A stretch of DNA of 64,000 nt. Source: an uncultured Erythrobacter sp. GTDB taxonomy: Bacteria > Pseudomonadota > Alphaproteobacteria > Sphingomonadales > Sphingomonadaceae. The stretch's first letter is position 1. Each line of letters begins with the position of its first letter. Made by a program: the position numbers and the translations under genes. The notes below the pieces were generated by a model. That model was not told the DNA's origin. It made no database searches and worked only from the letters and a program-made list of their open reading frames with translations. Positions 27,240 through 36,654 of the stretch are shown piece by piece. The DNA lies in the NCBI RefSeq assembly GCF_947499705.1, contig NZ_CANMPJ010000001.1, positions 717,501 to 781,500 of the forward strand, given 5' to 3'.

Positions 27240-28331
27240 TCAGTTTTGAACAGCCGGTGTGGCGGGAATTGGTGCGCCGCTTTCGACGCCAATTGCCTCG
27301 CGGCGGAACTCGCTGGGCGTAGTCCCTGTCTCGGTGCGAAAGGCCCGGTTGAATGTCGGCAGGGAATTGTAGCCAAGATCCATGGCGATGGTCAGGACCG
27401 GCAAATCCACGCTTTCGCGATCCGCCAGTTTCTCGCGCGCCTCCGCAATCCGGTAGCGATTGAGGAAGGCCGAGAAGTTTCGATGGCCGAGTTTTTGATT
27501 GATAAGCGCGCGGAGCCGGTGTTCCGGCGTGTCGAGATTGGCTGCCAGTCCGGCAATCGTAAGGCCCGGTTCGCGGTACGCTCCTTCGTCCATGGCGCTC
27601 GTCAGCTTTTCGTGCAGCACGGTTTCGGACGGCGAGAGATCGAGCGGTTCGGCTAGCTCGTCAGGCGTGGCGCTTTGTTCTTCGCCGCGTGCGGGCAGCA
27701 GATCGCGGTCGGTTCGGAAAAGAGTGATCGCCGCGAACAGCATGATCAGCAGGATGATGGTCGAATTGAGCAGCGACATTGGCGGATAGCGGCTGTCCAG
27801 GTCGAAGAACACTTCGAGCATCTCGACCAGCAGGATTTGCCCTGCCTGGACGGCGACCAGCAATGGCAGCCATAGACGAACGATCCGGCGTTGTTCGACG
27901 AGGTCATCATCGCGCTCGAAGATGCCGACGCGCACAAGGTCTGCGACAAGGGCGAGAGAGACGACGTGCAATATGAAGAAACCGGCAAGGTCTGTTGCAG
28001 GGACGAAGCTGGACAGGAACCAACCAACCAGCATGGTGGCCGCAGTCCCCAGCATGATCCGCTGCTCGGGTTCCCGCTCAAACAGCCTGCGCCCGAACAG
28101 CCAGATCCAGAACGGGGTCGATAAGGAAACCAGATCGATCCATGGATCCATCGGGCCGTCGACGGTCATCAATGGGGTTGAATTGAGCAAGTAACCGATA
28201 ACGCCGATGGTCATCCCCAGAAGCGGAACCCGGACGGAAAGGCGAACCTCGCTGGCGACGACCATCGCAATTAGCGTCAGCCCGCTGCCGATGCCCATTA
28301 TCCGAACCAAAAAGACCCAGTCTTCGATCAT
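27240..28331 (-). CDS. AraC-family regulator with membrane-spanning N terminus
   Basis: 363 aa. The N-terminal ~200 residues form about seven hydrophobic helices; the C-terminal ~100 residues hold the two AraC helix-turn-helix motifs (LAANLDTPEHRLRALINQKLG and FNRAFRTETGTTPSEFRRE). This makes a membrane-bound sensor-regulator. The ATG overlaps the stop of the helicase gene (ATGA at 28328-28331). The hydroxylase downstream is a likely target. Signal unknown. Confidence 0.87.
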   Translation of the reverse strand: MIEDWVFLVRIMGIGSGLTLIAMVVASEVRLSVRVPLLGMTIGVIGYLLNSTPLMTVDGPMDPWIDLVSLSTPFWIWLFGRRLFEREPEQRIMLGTAATMLVGWFLSSFVPATDLAGFFILHVVSLALVADLVRVGIFERDDDLVEQRRIVRLWLPLLVAVQAGQILLVEMLEVFFDLDSRYPPMSLLNSTIILLIMLFAAITLFRTDRDLLPARGEEQSATPDELAEPLDLSPSETVLHEKLTSAMDEGAYREPGLTIAGLAANLDTPEHRLRALINQKLGHRNFSAFLNRYRIAEAREKLADRESVDLPVLTIAMDLGYNSLPTFNRAFRTETGTTPSEFRREAIGVESGAPIPATPAVQN

Positions 28332-31117
28332 GCTGGACTTTCTGGCGGTTTGTCGTCCGCAATTCCAGCCGTTTCAACGGCTTCGCTGTGCTCTTCGCCG
28401 ATCAATCCTCCTTTGATGCGCTCAAGCGCTTCGTCCAGTGTGACTCGGCGGATCGCTGTACCCTCTGGAAAGGCGCTGAGCAGGCGGCTGGGGAAAGCGG
28501 CGGATAGGACGACGAAATGGCCGTGATCGTCCTTGTTTCGGATCAGGCGGCCGAACGCCTGTGCCAGCCGTGCGCGAATGATCCGGTCGTCGTATTGGCC
28601 ACCCGCTCCGGATGCCGCGCGGCGGGCCTTGTGCAGGATATCGGGGCGCGGCCACGGGACAGCTTCGAGCACCACGCATCGCAGAGATCGCCCGGGCACA
28701 TCGACGCCGTCGCGCAGCGCATCGGTGCCGAGCAGGCTGGCGCGCGGATCGTCGCGGAAGATATCGACCAGCGTTCCGGTGTCGATCGGGTCGACATGCT
28801 GCGCGTAGATCGGCAGGCCTTCGCGCGCGAGCCGATCGGCGATCCGGCCATGCACAGCGCGCATTCGCCGTATGGCGGTGAACAGGCCCAGCACGCCGCC
28901 TTCGCTGGCCTCGATCAGGCGAGCATAGGCTCCGGCGAGACCGGGCAGGTCACCTTTCTTGATGTCAGTGACGATCAGCACTTCGGCGCGGCTGGCATAG
29001 TCGAATGGACTGTCGGAAGCGGATAGCAGCGGCTGGGTTTCGACATGCGCCGCGCCCGAGCGCTGGATCGCGCTTTCCCACGGGTCGCCCGCTTGAGCGC
29101 CGATCCGGTCGGTCAGGGTTGCGCTGGTCAGCATCACGCCGTGGGCGGGTTCCAGCACCACCTTCGCAAACGGTTTCATCGGGTCGAGCCAGCGACGGTG
29201 GATCGCAACGTCGAATTCGCGCGCATCAGAGCGGTCGACCGCGAGCCAATCGACGAATTCCGGATCTGCGGGGCCGCCGAGCCGCTCGAGCAGGGCTTCC
29301 CATGCAGCGAGCAGATCGACCCGCCAGCTGAGCGAATGCCGTGCGCCTTCGATCCGGGCGCGGCCTTGCCCGTCGAGCCAGTCGGGCGGTTCGGCCATTA
29401 TGGCCTCCAGCCTGCCGCCAAGCTTGATCAGCGGGGTGCGGATGGCTGCAAGAGCTTGCGAGGCAGCACCGGCGGATTCGATCACTTCACCAGGCAGGCC
29501 GGATGCTTCGGTTTCGATCCCGTATCCCGCTTCCTGACCGCCGCTTTCATCGCGCGCATAGGTCGCGGCGCGCACGGCGAAGAGCAGTTGTTCGATTGGG
29601 CCGGAGGGTTCGCTTTCATTCAGCCGTTGCAACCAGCCTTCGCCGGGCAGCGCCGCGCCCGCTTCGCAGGCCGCTTCGATTGCTTCGCCGCCCTCATCAT
29701 CATAGCTGGCAATATCTGCGAGCCGGGCAGAGAGGCCGCGCCGCCGACCGCGATTCTTTCGCTCCGGACCCATGATCCAGCGGCGCAATTCGATTGCCTC
29801 CTGGCCCGAAAGCGTTGCTGCGAATGTGGAATCTGCGGCTTCGAATACATGGTGCCCCTCGTCAAAGATCACCCGTGTCGGGCTCTGCGCATGGTCGCGT
29901 CCGCGCGCCGCGTTGACCATCACGAGCGCATGGTTGGCGATGACAAGGTCAGCTTGCGCGCTGTCGCGTCCAGCGCGTTCGATGAAGCATTTCCGGTAAT
30001 GCGGGCACCCGGCATAGATGCATTCTCCGCGCTGATCGGTAAGCGCCGCGATGCCGCGTTTGCGGAACAAAGTCCCGAGCCAGCCGGGCAGGTCGCCGCC
30101 GATCATGTCACCGTCACGGGTAAAGGCGGCCCAACGCGCCACCAGTTGCGCAAGGATCGCAGGGCGCCCCGCGAAGCCGCCTTGCAATGCGTCTTCGAGG
30201 TTGAGCAGGCAGAGGTAATTCTCACGCCCCTTTCGCACCACGACTGGCGGTGTCCCGTCGGGACGTTTGGGCGGCCATGCGCGGCGGCTTTCGGCGCGGA
30301 GCTGACGTTGCAGGTTCTTGGTGAAGGTCGAGACCCAGACGGTTCCACCCGATGCGCCCGCCCATAGTGAGGACGGAGCGAGATAGCCCAAGGTCTTCCC
30401 GATTCCGGTCCCGGCCTGTGCCAGTGCGATATGGGGCAGGTCGCGCTTGTCACGCGGCGCGAAAATGCGTGCAGCGTCCGAAGCGTAGGAGCGTTGGCCG
30501 TCGCGTTTTTCTGAGCCTTCGCCGGTCAGGTTGTCAAGTTGGTCAAGTACTTGATCGTCCGGCAACTCAACTTGCTGCGGCGCACCGCGCTCGGGCGCTT
30601 CCTCCCATTCGGGCAGGGTTGCGAACAGCCAGCGCTCGGCACGCTCCGGGCGTTTCACATGCGGTTTTAGCACCTGCGCCCACGGCCAGCGCATGCGCTC
30701 GAGCGATTGCAACGCGCTCCACGCACCTTCGCGCTCAAACCATTCGCGGTCTTCGCAGGCCGCGACCAGCGCTCCGGCAGAGCGCTGCAGGAAGGCAGGG
30801 ACATCCTCATCGCCTTCTGGCTCGTCGAGTTCCAACGCCTGCGCCAATCCTCGCGGCGTCGGCACGCAGAAGCGCGCGGGGTGCACAAAGGCGAACAGTT
30901 CGAGCAGATCGAGACCAGACAGGTCGGGATAGCCCAACCGGTTCGCCACCAGCGGCGCGTTGAGCAGCAGGATCGGCGTATCGGCCGCCGCCATGATCGC
31001 GTCGCCCTTAGACACAGCACCAGTCTCACCTGTGGGCGAGCGCAACCAATTGCCGCCATGGCTGGCGTGCAAGGCAGGAAGGGGAACCGGCGCAGGCGTG
31101 ATCGCTGGGGTGCTCAC
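28328..31117 (-). CDS. ATP-dependent DNA helicase, DinG/XPD-like
   Basis: About 929 aa, superfamily 2 helicase. Walker A-like AQAGTGIGKTLGYLAP, DEAH box VIFDEGHHVFEA, a cysteine set between them (CLLN, CIYAGC and HYRKC) that may bind a 4Fe-4S cluster as in DinG/XPD, and C-terminal motif QAFGRLIRNKDDHG. The N-terminal ~200 residues are an extension seen in alphaproteobacterial members. No ATG is available; GTG at 31117 is my best start. Likely acts in DNA repair or replication-block removal. Coupled to the AraC gene. Confidence 0.85.
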   Translation of the reverse strand: MSTPAITPAPVPLPALHASHGGNWLRSPTGETGAVSKGDAIMAAADTPILLLNAPLVANRLGYPDLSGLDLLELFAFVHPARFCVPTPRGLAQALELDEPEGDEDVPAFLQRSAGALVAACEDREWFEREGAWSALQSLERMRWPWAQVLKPHVKRPERAERWLFATLPEWEEAPERGAPQQVELPDDQVLDQLDNLTGEGSEKRDGQRSYASDAARIFAPRDKRDLPHIALAQAGTGIGKTLGYLAPSSLWAGASGGTVWVSTFTKNLQRQLRAESRRAWPPKRPDGTPPVVVRKGRENYLCLLNLEDALQGGFAGRPAILAQLVARWAAFTRDGDMIGGDLPGWLGTLFRKRGIAALTDQRGECIYAGCPHYRKCFIERAGRDSAQADLVIANHALVMVNAARGRDHAQSPTRVIFDEGHHVFEAADSTFAATLSGQEAIELRRWIMGPERKNRGRRRGLSARLADIASYDDEGGEAIEAACEAGAALPGEGWLQRLNESEPSGPIEQLLFAVRAATYARDESGGQEAGYGIETEASGLPGEVIESAGAASQALAAIRTPLIKLGGRLEAIMAEPPDWLDGQGRARIEGARHSLSWRVDLLAAWEALLERLGGPADPEFVDWLAVDRSDAREFDVAIHRRWLDPMKPFAKVVLEPAHGVMLTSATLTDRIGAQAGDPWESAIQRSGAAHVETQPLLSASDSPFDYASRAEVLIVTDIKKGDLPGLAGAYARLIEASEGGVLGLFTAIRRMRAVHGRIADRLAREGLPIYAQHVDPIDTGTLVDIFRDDPRASLLGTDALRDGVDVPGRSLRCVVLEAVPWPRPDILHKARRAASGAGGQYDDRIIRARLAQAFGRLIRNKDDHGHFVVLSAAFPSRLLSAFPEGTAIRRVTLDEALERIKGGLIGEEHSEAVETAGIADDKPPESPA

Positions 31118-31250
31118 CGCCCTGAAATGCGGGAGGCAGCGCGACAAGTAAACGGTGACCTTGGCCACGCCCCACAATTGCGAGCGCCAAGCGATTTTTA
31201 ACCTCCGGGAGCTACCGCGACATTCAGACAAGAGCTTGGAACAATTGAGC

Positions 31251-31820
31251 ATGAGCTTCGGAAAGAAAGGTGTCAGCCAATCTCAGCTGCGGCAGGGGCA
31301 ACGCCCCGCGGCTGGATTTGGTGCAGCTTCCGCGCCTGCAGAGCCGCGCGATCCCTATGCCGAACAGCGCGAGGCATTCCTTGCTGAAGAACGCGCTCGC
31401 CGTGATGCCAGCGGATCGCCATCGACGCTTGGCTACTCACCTCCTAGCCACACGTCGCAGCCCGCTCACTTTGTCTCTGGCTATGTCGCCGAGAGATCGG
31501 ACCTCAAATCAAAGGCTGAGGACTGGACCGACGATCGATTCGGCTTGCCGCATCAGCGCAGGACGATGATGGCATATTTCCTGCTGTTTATGCTCGCGCC
31601 CGTCTCGATGCACCGCTTCTATTGCGGTGAGTTCACCAAGGGCATGGCGCAGGTCGGGCTGTTTGCCGGCGGTCTGCTATTCATGGTCATTTTCCCACCG
31701 CTCGGCCTGGCAATGCTCGCTTTTCGCGGGTTCTGGGTGTTTTTCGACTTCCTGATGATCCCCGGGATGATGCAGCGTCTCAAGGACCGCAGCGGCACCG
31801 GCCGTTCGGTGATGGTCTGA
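31251..31820 (+). CDS. TM2-domain membrane protein
   Basis: 189 aa. The N-terminal ~100 residues are polar, Gln/Ala/Ser-rich and probably disordered. The C-terminal part is a TM2 domain: two hydrophobic helices with the linker APVSMHRFYCGEFTKGMAQ, the hallmark pattern of the family. Function of TM2 proteins is not established. The ATG at 31251 is chosen because the upstream frame overlaps the helicase start. Divergent from the helicase. Confidence 0.82.
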   Translation: MSFGKKGVSQSQLRQGQRPAAGFGAASAPAEPRDPYAEQREAFLAEERARRDASGSPSTLGYSPPSHTSQPAHFVSGYVAERSDLKSKAEDWTDDRFGLPHQRRTMMAYFLLFMLAPVSMHRFYCGEFTKGMAQVGLFAGGLLFMVIFPPLGLAMLAFRGFWVFFDFLMIPGMMQRLKDRSGTGRSVMV

Positions 31821-31931
31821 CGGCCTCTGAGCCTTTGAAACTCCCCCGCCTAAGCCAACAACGCCTGTGAACTCAAAATAAAGACTTGGGCAGCATAATC
31901 GTGAGACCAAGTTCCAGCCATGGAGGTATTC

Positions 31932-32393
31932 ATGCGTCTACCGATCCTGATCACCGCGATCGCTTCAATGGCGGTCGCACCCGCTGCCTTCGCGCAGGCC
32001 AGCCCGCAGACAGTGGTGCAGCGGAATGTCGATTCCTACCGCGACGGCAATCTTGAGCGCTTCGTAGCAACCTTCGCGCATGACGCCACTGTGGTAGCCA
32101 ATGGAGTCGAAGTTACGGGACAGTCGCGTATCCATGCGCTCTACCGCAAGAATTTCGAAGAAGGCGCTCCGACTATCCGGATCGAGGATAGCGGCATGGT
32201 CGATGGTCGCATCTATCTGACCATCGCATATGTTTTCGAAGACGGCAGCGAAGAATGCTGTTCTTACTCGGAATACGAGATCGTCGACGGGAAAATCGTG
32301 TACCTTCACACGGAGGGCCAATTCGGAACGTGGTCGGACGACGCGGAACAGACTGAAGAGCCTGCCCGCGCCGCCCGCCTGCGCGGCTCCTGA
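31932..32393 (+). CDS. secreted SnoaL/NTF2-like protein
   Basis: 153 aa. Signal peptide ending AFAQA (about residue 21) and an NTF2-like domain: QRNVDSYRDGNLERFVATFAHDATVVANG, then IRIEDSGMVDGRIYLTIAYVF. This fold binds small molecules, and many members have no known reaction. A GGAGG ribosome site lies before the ATG at 31932. Cys-Cys in EECCSYSEYEI could form a disulfide or bind metal (inference). Confidence 0.8.
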   Translation: MRLPILITAIASMAVAPAAFAQASPQTVVQRNVDSYRDGNLERFVATFAHDATVVANGVEVTGQSRIHALYRKNFEEGAPTIRIEDSGMVDGRIYLTIAYVFEDGSEECCSYSEYEIVDGKIVYLHTEGQFGTWSDDAEQTEEPARAARLRGS

Positions 32394-32451
32394 CAAAGGC
32401 AGACAATTGTCCGCCCCTGCTTATGGAGAGGGTGGAACCGCGACTTATCGC

Positions 32452-33540
32452 TCAGAAGCTTTTTTGGACGCCTACAGTCAGCGAATAATCGGTCGGCATT
32501 TGCGGGCCGTTGAGGTTCTGCAGCAGCGGCAATCCCCCTTCGATCCCTAGCCGCCAGCCTTTCAGAGCGCCGCCGGTCGCAGCGAAGTTCATTCCGGCAA
32601 AAGCCGTCACCGTTTCACCGCCTTGAAAATCGGGATTGGCTGTCTGCACCGGCCCGGTGATTTGCGGGTCTATTCCGTCGATCCGGCCCAGCGTTTCTGC
32701 CTGCAACCGACCTGAGACCGCCACGCCGGGCGTCAACGCAGCCTGACCCCAAAGAGTCGCCATTCCGCGATTGCCGAACGAATAGCCCTGATCATTGTCG
32801 CCCAGCCGGATCGTGCCCCTGATCTGAGCGCCCCAGGCGAATTGGTCCGTCTGATCGCGGTAGGTGATGCCGGGCTGAAGATCCCAAGTGCCGCTGCCGA
32901 TTTGCATCGGATAGGGAGTGCGAACAGTAGGTGTTCCGCCCATCGGCGTGAGGATTTGCGCCTCTTCGGTGATGGTCCCAGTCGGGATCGAGATGCCCGC
33001 ATTGATGTGGACTGTGTCCGTCAAGCCGATGAGCGCCGCAACCTTGGTGTCTCCGAGGTCCGCCGTGCGAGTGCGGAAGGTGCCTAGCTGCGTCGTCCCC
33101 ATGCCGCCCTGAAAAGTGATGTGATCCATTTCCTTGGTGATGTAATTGCCCATCGCCATCAGCGTCACCTGGTCGGACAAGCCATACATGATCCCCGCCA
33201 TATGCATGTCCATCCGCATGCTGGTCGGGACAATGCGAAGCGTTGGCGGCTGGCCCGGCGCGCCGAAGAAGCGATTGGGGACGCTTGTGGCGACCTGTTC
33301 CGGCGTCACATCGTTGTTGCCAATCTGGATGCCTGCCATGTCCATATGCATGAAGCGGTAGCTGACCATCCATTCGCCCTCGGCGTGGCGGTGGTCGCCC
33401 ATCACGCCGATAGGGGCGTGGTCGAGCGCGTTGACGCCGCCGGGTGCGGCGTCATGGCCTTCGTCGGCAAAAGCTGGAGAGGCGCCGAGCACGGCACCGG
33501 TGACGGCAAGCATGCTGCCCGCCTTGGAAAGCGATTTCAT
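32452..33540 (-). CDS. outer-membrane beta-barrel protein, MetA/phenol-degradation-like, Met/His-rich
   Basis: 362 aa. Signal peptide to AFADEGHD, then alternating beta-strand segments ending in a C-terminal Phe (VGVQKSF), as in outer-membrane barrels. The layout resembles the MetA_phenol-degradation and transporter-like barrel family. Residues ~20-120 are unusually rich in Met and His (FMHMDMAGI, SMRMDMHMAGIMYG), which suggests copper handling. It is followed downstream on other strand contexts by none; the gene upstream on the same strand is a His/Cys-rich protein. Confidence 0.75.
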   Translation of the reverse strand: MKSLSKAGSMLAVTGAVLGASPAFADEGHDAAPGGVNALDHAPIGVMGDHRHAEGEWMVSYRFMHMDMAGIQIGNNDVTPEQVATSVPNRFFGAPGQPPTLRIVPTSMRMDMHMAGIMYGLSDQVTLMAMGNYITKEMDHITFQGGMGTTQLGTFRTRTADLGDTKVAALIGLTDTVHINAGISIPTGTITEEAQILTPMGGTPTVRTPYPMQIGSGTWDLQPGITYRDQTDQFAWGAQIRGTIRLGDNDQGYSFGNRGMATLWGQAALTPGVAVSGRLQAETLGRIDGIDPQITGPVQTANPDFQGGETVTAFAGMNFAATGGALKGWRLGIEGGLPLLQNLNGPQMPTDYSLTVGVQKSF

Positions 33541-33572
33541 TATGTACTCCTGATGATCTGAAATTGGGGGAT

Positions 33573-33956
33573 TCAGATCCGGAGTGGTGGTCCTGTTGCG
33601 TCGTAAGCGGGGAAGGGCGGACGCGTTGCGAGCGAGCGAACCGGTGCTGGCTCGGGCAATATCTTCGGTGCGGTGAGCACGGCGAATTGAACTGGATCAG
33701 AGGGCAAGGTCGGTCCGCAGGCCGAGCAACACGGATTGGCGGTCGGCCCATCGCCGTGTTCGGAGTGATCGGCGCTTGATGGAGAGGCCTCGCCGGAGCC
33801 GTGCCCTGCGTGTACGATATGTTCAGCAGCAACCACCTGTCCGCTTACGCTCGCATGACCCGAACCATCCATACAACAAGGCGCGCCCAGCACCGTCCGC
33901 AGGCCAATGGCCAGCAGCAGAGCGAACATCAGAAAGGGGCGTGATGCGGGATACAT
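33573..33956 (-). CDS. small secreted Cys/His-rich protein (DUF2946-like)
   Basis: 127 aa from the ATG at 33956. Signal segment FLMFALLLAIGLRTVLG, then a mature part with APCCMDGSGH, HIVHAGHG, DHSEHGDG and NPCCSACG. These resemble DUF2946-type proteins, which accompany copper and cobalt genes. It lies 32 bases before the Met/His-rich barrel gene, so the two probably form one unit for metal response (inference). The ORF extends further upstream, but the signal peptide fixes this start. Confidence 0.72.
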   Translation of the reverse strand: MYPASRPFLMFALLLAIGLRTVLGAPCCMDGSGHASVSGQVVAAEHIVHAGHGSGEASPSSADHSEHGDGPTANPCCSACGPTLPSDPVQFAVLTAPKILPEPAPVRSLATRPPFPAYDATGPPLRI

Positions 33957-34235
33957 TGTCTCTTGCCTTAGCGCCGTAAATGCTCGCCGCAAGCAATGGT
34001 TCCTCGGCGAAGCGCTGTCCTCCACCGCTCAAGCGCTTTAAATGGCAGATGATTTTGAAAACGAAGCCAGCGTGTTTGAGTTGGAGAAGTGTCAACTTCG
34101 CCTTTCGGAGCGCAAACATCTATTTTTCATGAGGAAAGTGACCCCGAACCGTGGGTGACACACTGTCAGCATTGTCAACTTCGCTCCGTCTTCGCGCTTG
34201 CAACAATCCTATCCTTCCATAAAAGCCGCCACACT

Positions 34236-35867
34236 ATGACCGATACCGCACTGATCGAAGCCGCCCGCACATCCAAAGCATGGCCATTCCAGGAGGCTCA
34301 GCGCCTCGCCAAGCGGCTGCGCGACGGAAAACGTGGTTCCGACGGCGAGCTGCTGCCGGTGTTGTTCGAAACCGGCTATGGTCCGTCGGGTCTGCCGCAT
34401 ATCGGTACGTTTCAGGAAGTGCTTCGCACCACACTCGTCCGCCGCGCCTATGAAGCGCTGAGCGGCGGTGCACCGACCCGGCTGGTTGCATTCTCGGATG
34501 ATATGGACGGACTGCGCAAGGTGCCTGACAATGTTCCGCAGCAGGACATGCTGGCCGAGCATTTGGGCAAGCCGCTCTCGCGTATCCCGAATCCGTTCAA
34601 TTCGCCTTACGATAGCTTCGCCGCGCACAACAACGCGATGCTGCGCGAGTTTCTGGATCGGTTCGGGTTCGATTATGAGTTCGTGAGTTCCTCCGACCGC
34701 TACAATTCGGGGGCATTCGACGATGCGCTGCGCGGTGTGCTGCGCAATTTCGACGCGATCCTCGACATCATGTTGCCGACATTGCGCGAAGAGCGTCGCA
34801 AGACCTATTCGCCCGTGATGCCTGTCAGCCCGACCACGGGTGCCGTGCTGCAAGTACCAATTGAAGTGGTAGACGCTGAAGCGGGCACGATTCGCTTTAC
34901 CGATGAAGACGGTAGCACTGTTGAGCAGTCGGCTCTGGGCGGCATGTCCAAGTGCCAATGGAAGGTCGATTGGGCGATGCGCTGGGTCGCGCTCGGCGTT
35001 GACTACGAGATGTATGGCAAGGATCTGACCGATAGCGGCGTACAGTCGGGCAAGATTGCGCGCGTGCTTGGCGGGAACAAGCCCGAAGGGTTGATCTACG
35101 AGCTGTTCCTCGACGAGAATGGTGAGAAGATCTCCAAATCGAAGGGCAACGGCCTGACGATTGAGGAATGGCTCGATTATGGCTCCGAAGAGAGCCTGGG
35201 TTTCTACATCTTCCCCAACCCCAAGAGCGCAAAGCAGCTGCATGTGGGTGTGATCCCGCGCGCGGTCGACGACTACTGGCAGTTCCGCGAACGTTTGGCC
35301 GAGCAGCCGCTCGACAAACAGCTCGGCAACCCTGCCTGGAACCTGTTGCGGCTGAATGAGCGGCACGAAGGGACAGAGGCTCCGGGGGCTGGCGATGCCT
35401 TGCCGGTCCCTTTCAGCCTGCTGCTCAACCTGATCGGGGTGCTGGGTGCGGAAGCAAGCAAGGACGCGGTTTGGTCGTATCTCGACAATTATATCGAGAA
35501 CGCCGATCCGGCAGCGCATCCGGAGCTCGATCTGCTGATCGACAAGGCGATCAATTACAACCGCGTGTTTATCGCGCCGACGCTGAAAAAGCGCGCTCCC
35601 GAAGACGGCGAAGCTGCGGCGTTGAAGGCGCTCGATGCAGAACTGGCAGAGGTCGCAGAGGACATCTCAGCCGAGGATCTGCAAACCATCGTCTACGAGA
35701 TCGGCAAGCGCGAGGAGTTCGGGTTCGAGAATCTGCGCGACTGGTTTAAGGCGCTTTACCAGACGCTGCTTGGCAGCGATCAGGGGCCGCGCATGGGCAG
35801 CTTCATCACATTGTATGGGATCGAGCCAAGCCGGAAGTTGATTGCCGAGGCGTTGGCGAAGGCGTGA
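34236..35867 (+). CDS. lysS: class I lysyl-tRNA synthetase
   Basis: 543 aa. Class I LysRS, the archaeal-type enzyme also used by alphaproteobacteria, unlike the class II enzyme of most bacteria. Catalytic signatures: PHIG (residues 54-57, HIGH motif) and KISKSKG at about residue 300 (KMSKS). The ATG at 34236 is preceded by a 280-base leader with two TGTCAACTTCGC copies. Converges with the prolyl-hydroxylase gene. Confidence 0.96.
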   Translation: MTDTALIEAARTSKAWPFQEAQRLAKRLRDGKRGSDGELLPVLFETGYGPSGLPHIGTFQEVLRTTLVRRAYEALSGGAPTRLVAFSDDMDGLRKVPDNVPQQDMLAEHLGKPLSRIPNPFNSPYDSFAAHNNAMLREFLDRFGFDYEFVSSSDRYNSGAFDDALRGVLRNFDAILDIMLPTLREERRKTYSPVMPVSPTTGAVLQVPIEVVDAEAGTIRFTDEDGSTVEQSALGGMSKCQWKVDWAMRWVALGVDYEMYGKDLTDSGVQSGKIARVLGGNKPEGLIYELFLDENGEKISKSKGNGLTIEEWLDYGSEESLGFYIFPNPKSAKQLHVGVIPRAVDDYWQFRERLAEQPLDKQLGNPAWNLLRLNERHEGTEAPGAGDALPVPFSLLLNLIGVLGAEASKDAVWSYLDNYIENADPAAHPELDLLIDKAINYNRVFIAPTLKKRAPEDGEAAALKALDAELAEVAEDISAEDLQTIVYEIGKREEFGFENLRDWFKALYQTLLGSDQGPRMGSFITLYGIEPSRKLIAEALAKA

Positions 35868-35876
35868 GGCGTCTTT

Positions 35877-36545
35877 TCACCGCCACTTGCGGGTGCGGTA
35901 CCACTTCGTAATCACGTATTTGCTGCCTTTGATCACCGGCGTGCCTGCGTGCATCGTCTCAAGATTCGGACTGCCATCTGGTTTTGCATTGTTCCAGACG
36001 AGCAGCACGCCGGCCTTTGGTTCTATATTGATGCCGATTTCGGTGAAATGCGTGCCGCCGCCTTCCTCGACGTCGTTGAGATAGGCCATCGCGGTCCAGC
36101 TGCGTTGCCCGCCGCGCTTGCGCTCAAGCTCCCAATATTTTTCGGTGGTGTAGAACCAGTCATTGTGCGGCTTGAATTGCTGGCCCGGCAGATAGCGTTG
36201 ACCCTGGATCGCCTCGCCGATGATCGGGTTCACGCCGAGCAGATCATCAATCCGGCGGGAGATGCCCATGACAAAGCTGTCTTCGGGATCGAGATCGCCT
36301 GAATAGGAGGTGCGAAACCCGCTCTCATAGCCGATCTCGTGCAGGGCAGACGGGCGCGCGACCTCGTCTATCATCAGGCACAGGCGCTCGCATTCCGCGC
36401 CGCTCAGGAATTCTCCGACCGCGAACAATTCGGCCTTGTCGGTGTCGACCTTGTACACGCCCGGATCGCCGGCAAGCCTTTTTCGCACGCTTTCGCCGAT
36501 GCGTATCAGTCCGTCCTGATCGGGTATCATCTCGATCTTTGCCAT
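35877..36545 (-). CDS. 2OG-Fe(II) oxygenase, prolyl 4-hydroxylase-like
   Basis: 222 aa. P4Hc domain with iron ligands His127 and Asp129 (PHNDWF) and His199 (TMHAG), and Lys209 for 2-oxoglutarate (GSKYVITKWYR). The region YLNDVEEGGGTHF is typical of the fold. Small bacterial members hydroxylate prolines in proteins such as EF-Tu or in peptides; the substrate here is unknown. Stop is 9 bases from the lysS stop. Confidence 0.9.
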   Translation of the reverse strand: MAKIEMIPDQDGLIRIGESVRKRLAGDPGVYKVDTDKAELFAVGEFLSGAECERLCLMIDEVARPSALHEIGYESGFRTSYSGDLDPEDSFVMGISRRIDDLLGVNPIIGEAIQGQRYLPGQQFKPHNDWFYTTEKYWELERKRGGQRSWTAMAYLNDVEEGGGTHFTEIGINIEPKAGVLLVWNNAKPDGSPNLETMHAGTPVIKGSKYVITKWYRTRKWR

Positions 36546-36619
36546 TGCTGCCGCTCTACCAATTGCCGCGTGCCATGCAACTGCCGCGCGCTTGATTGGT
36601 GCCCATCAAGAGGCGCATC

Positions 36620-36651
36620 AAAAACCCCCACCGGATCGCTCCAGCGGGGGT
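36620..36651 (-). terminator. intrinsic terminator on the minus strand
   Basis: On the minus strand ACCCCC (36651-36646) pairs with GGGGGT (36629-36624) around a 16-base loop, and TTTT follows. It would end transcripts of the RcnB-like gene after they pass the inverted-repeat element. Confidence 0.6.
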
Positions 36652-36654
36652 CCG

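Noticed and set aside
34156..34168. TGACA-CAC-TGTCA as an operator of a named regulator.
   Set aside because: Short palindrome, no match to a known consensus that I can defend; reported only as part of a repeat-bearing leader.
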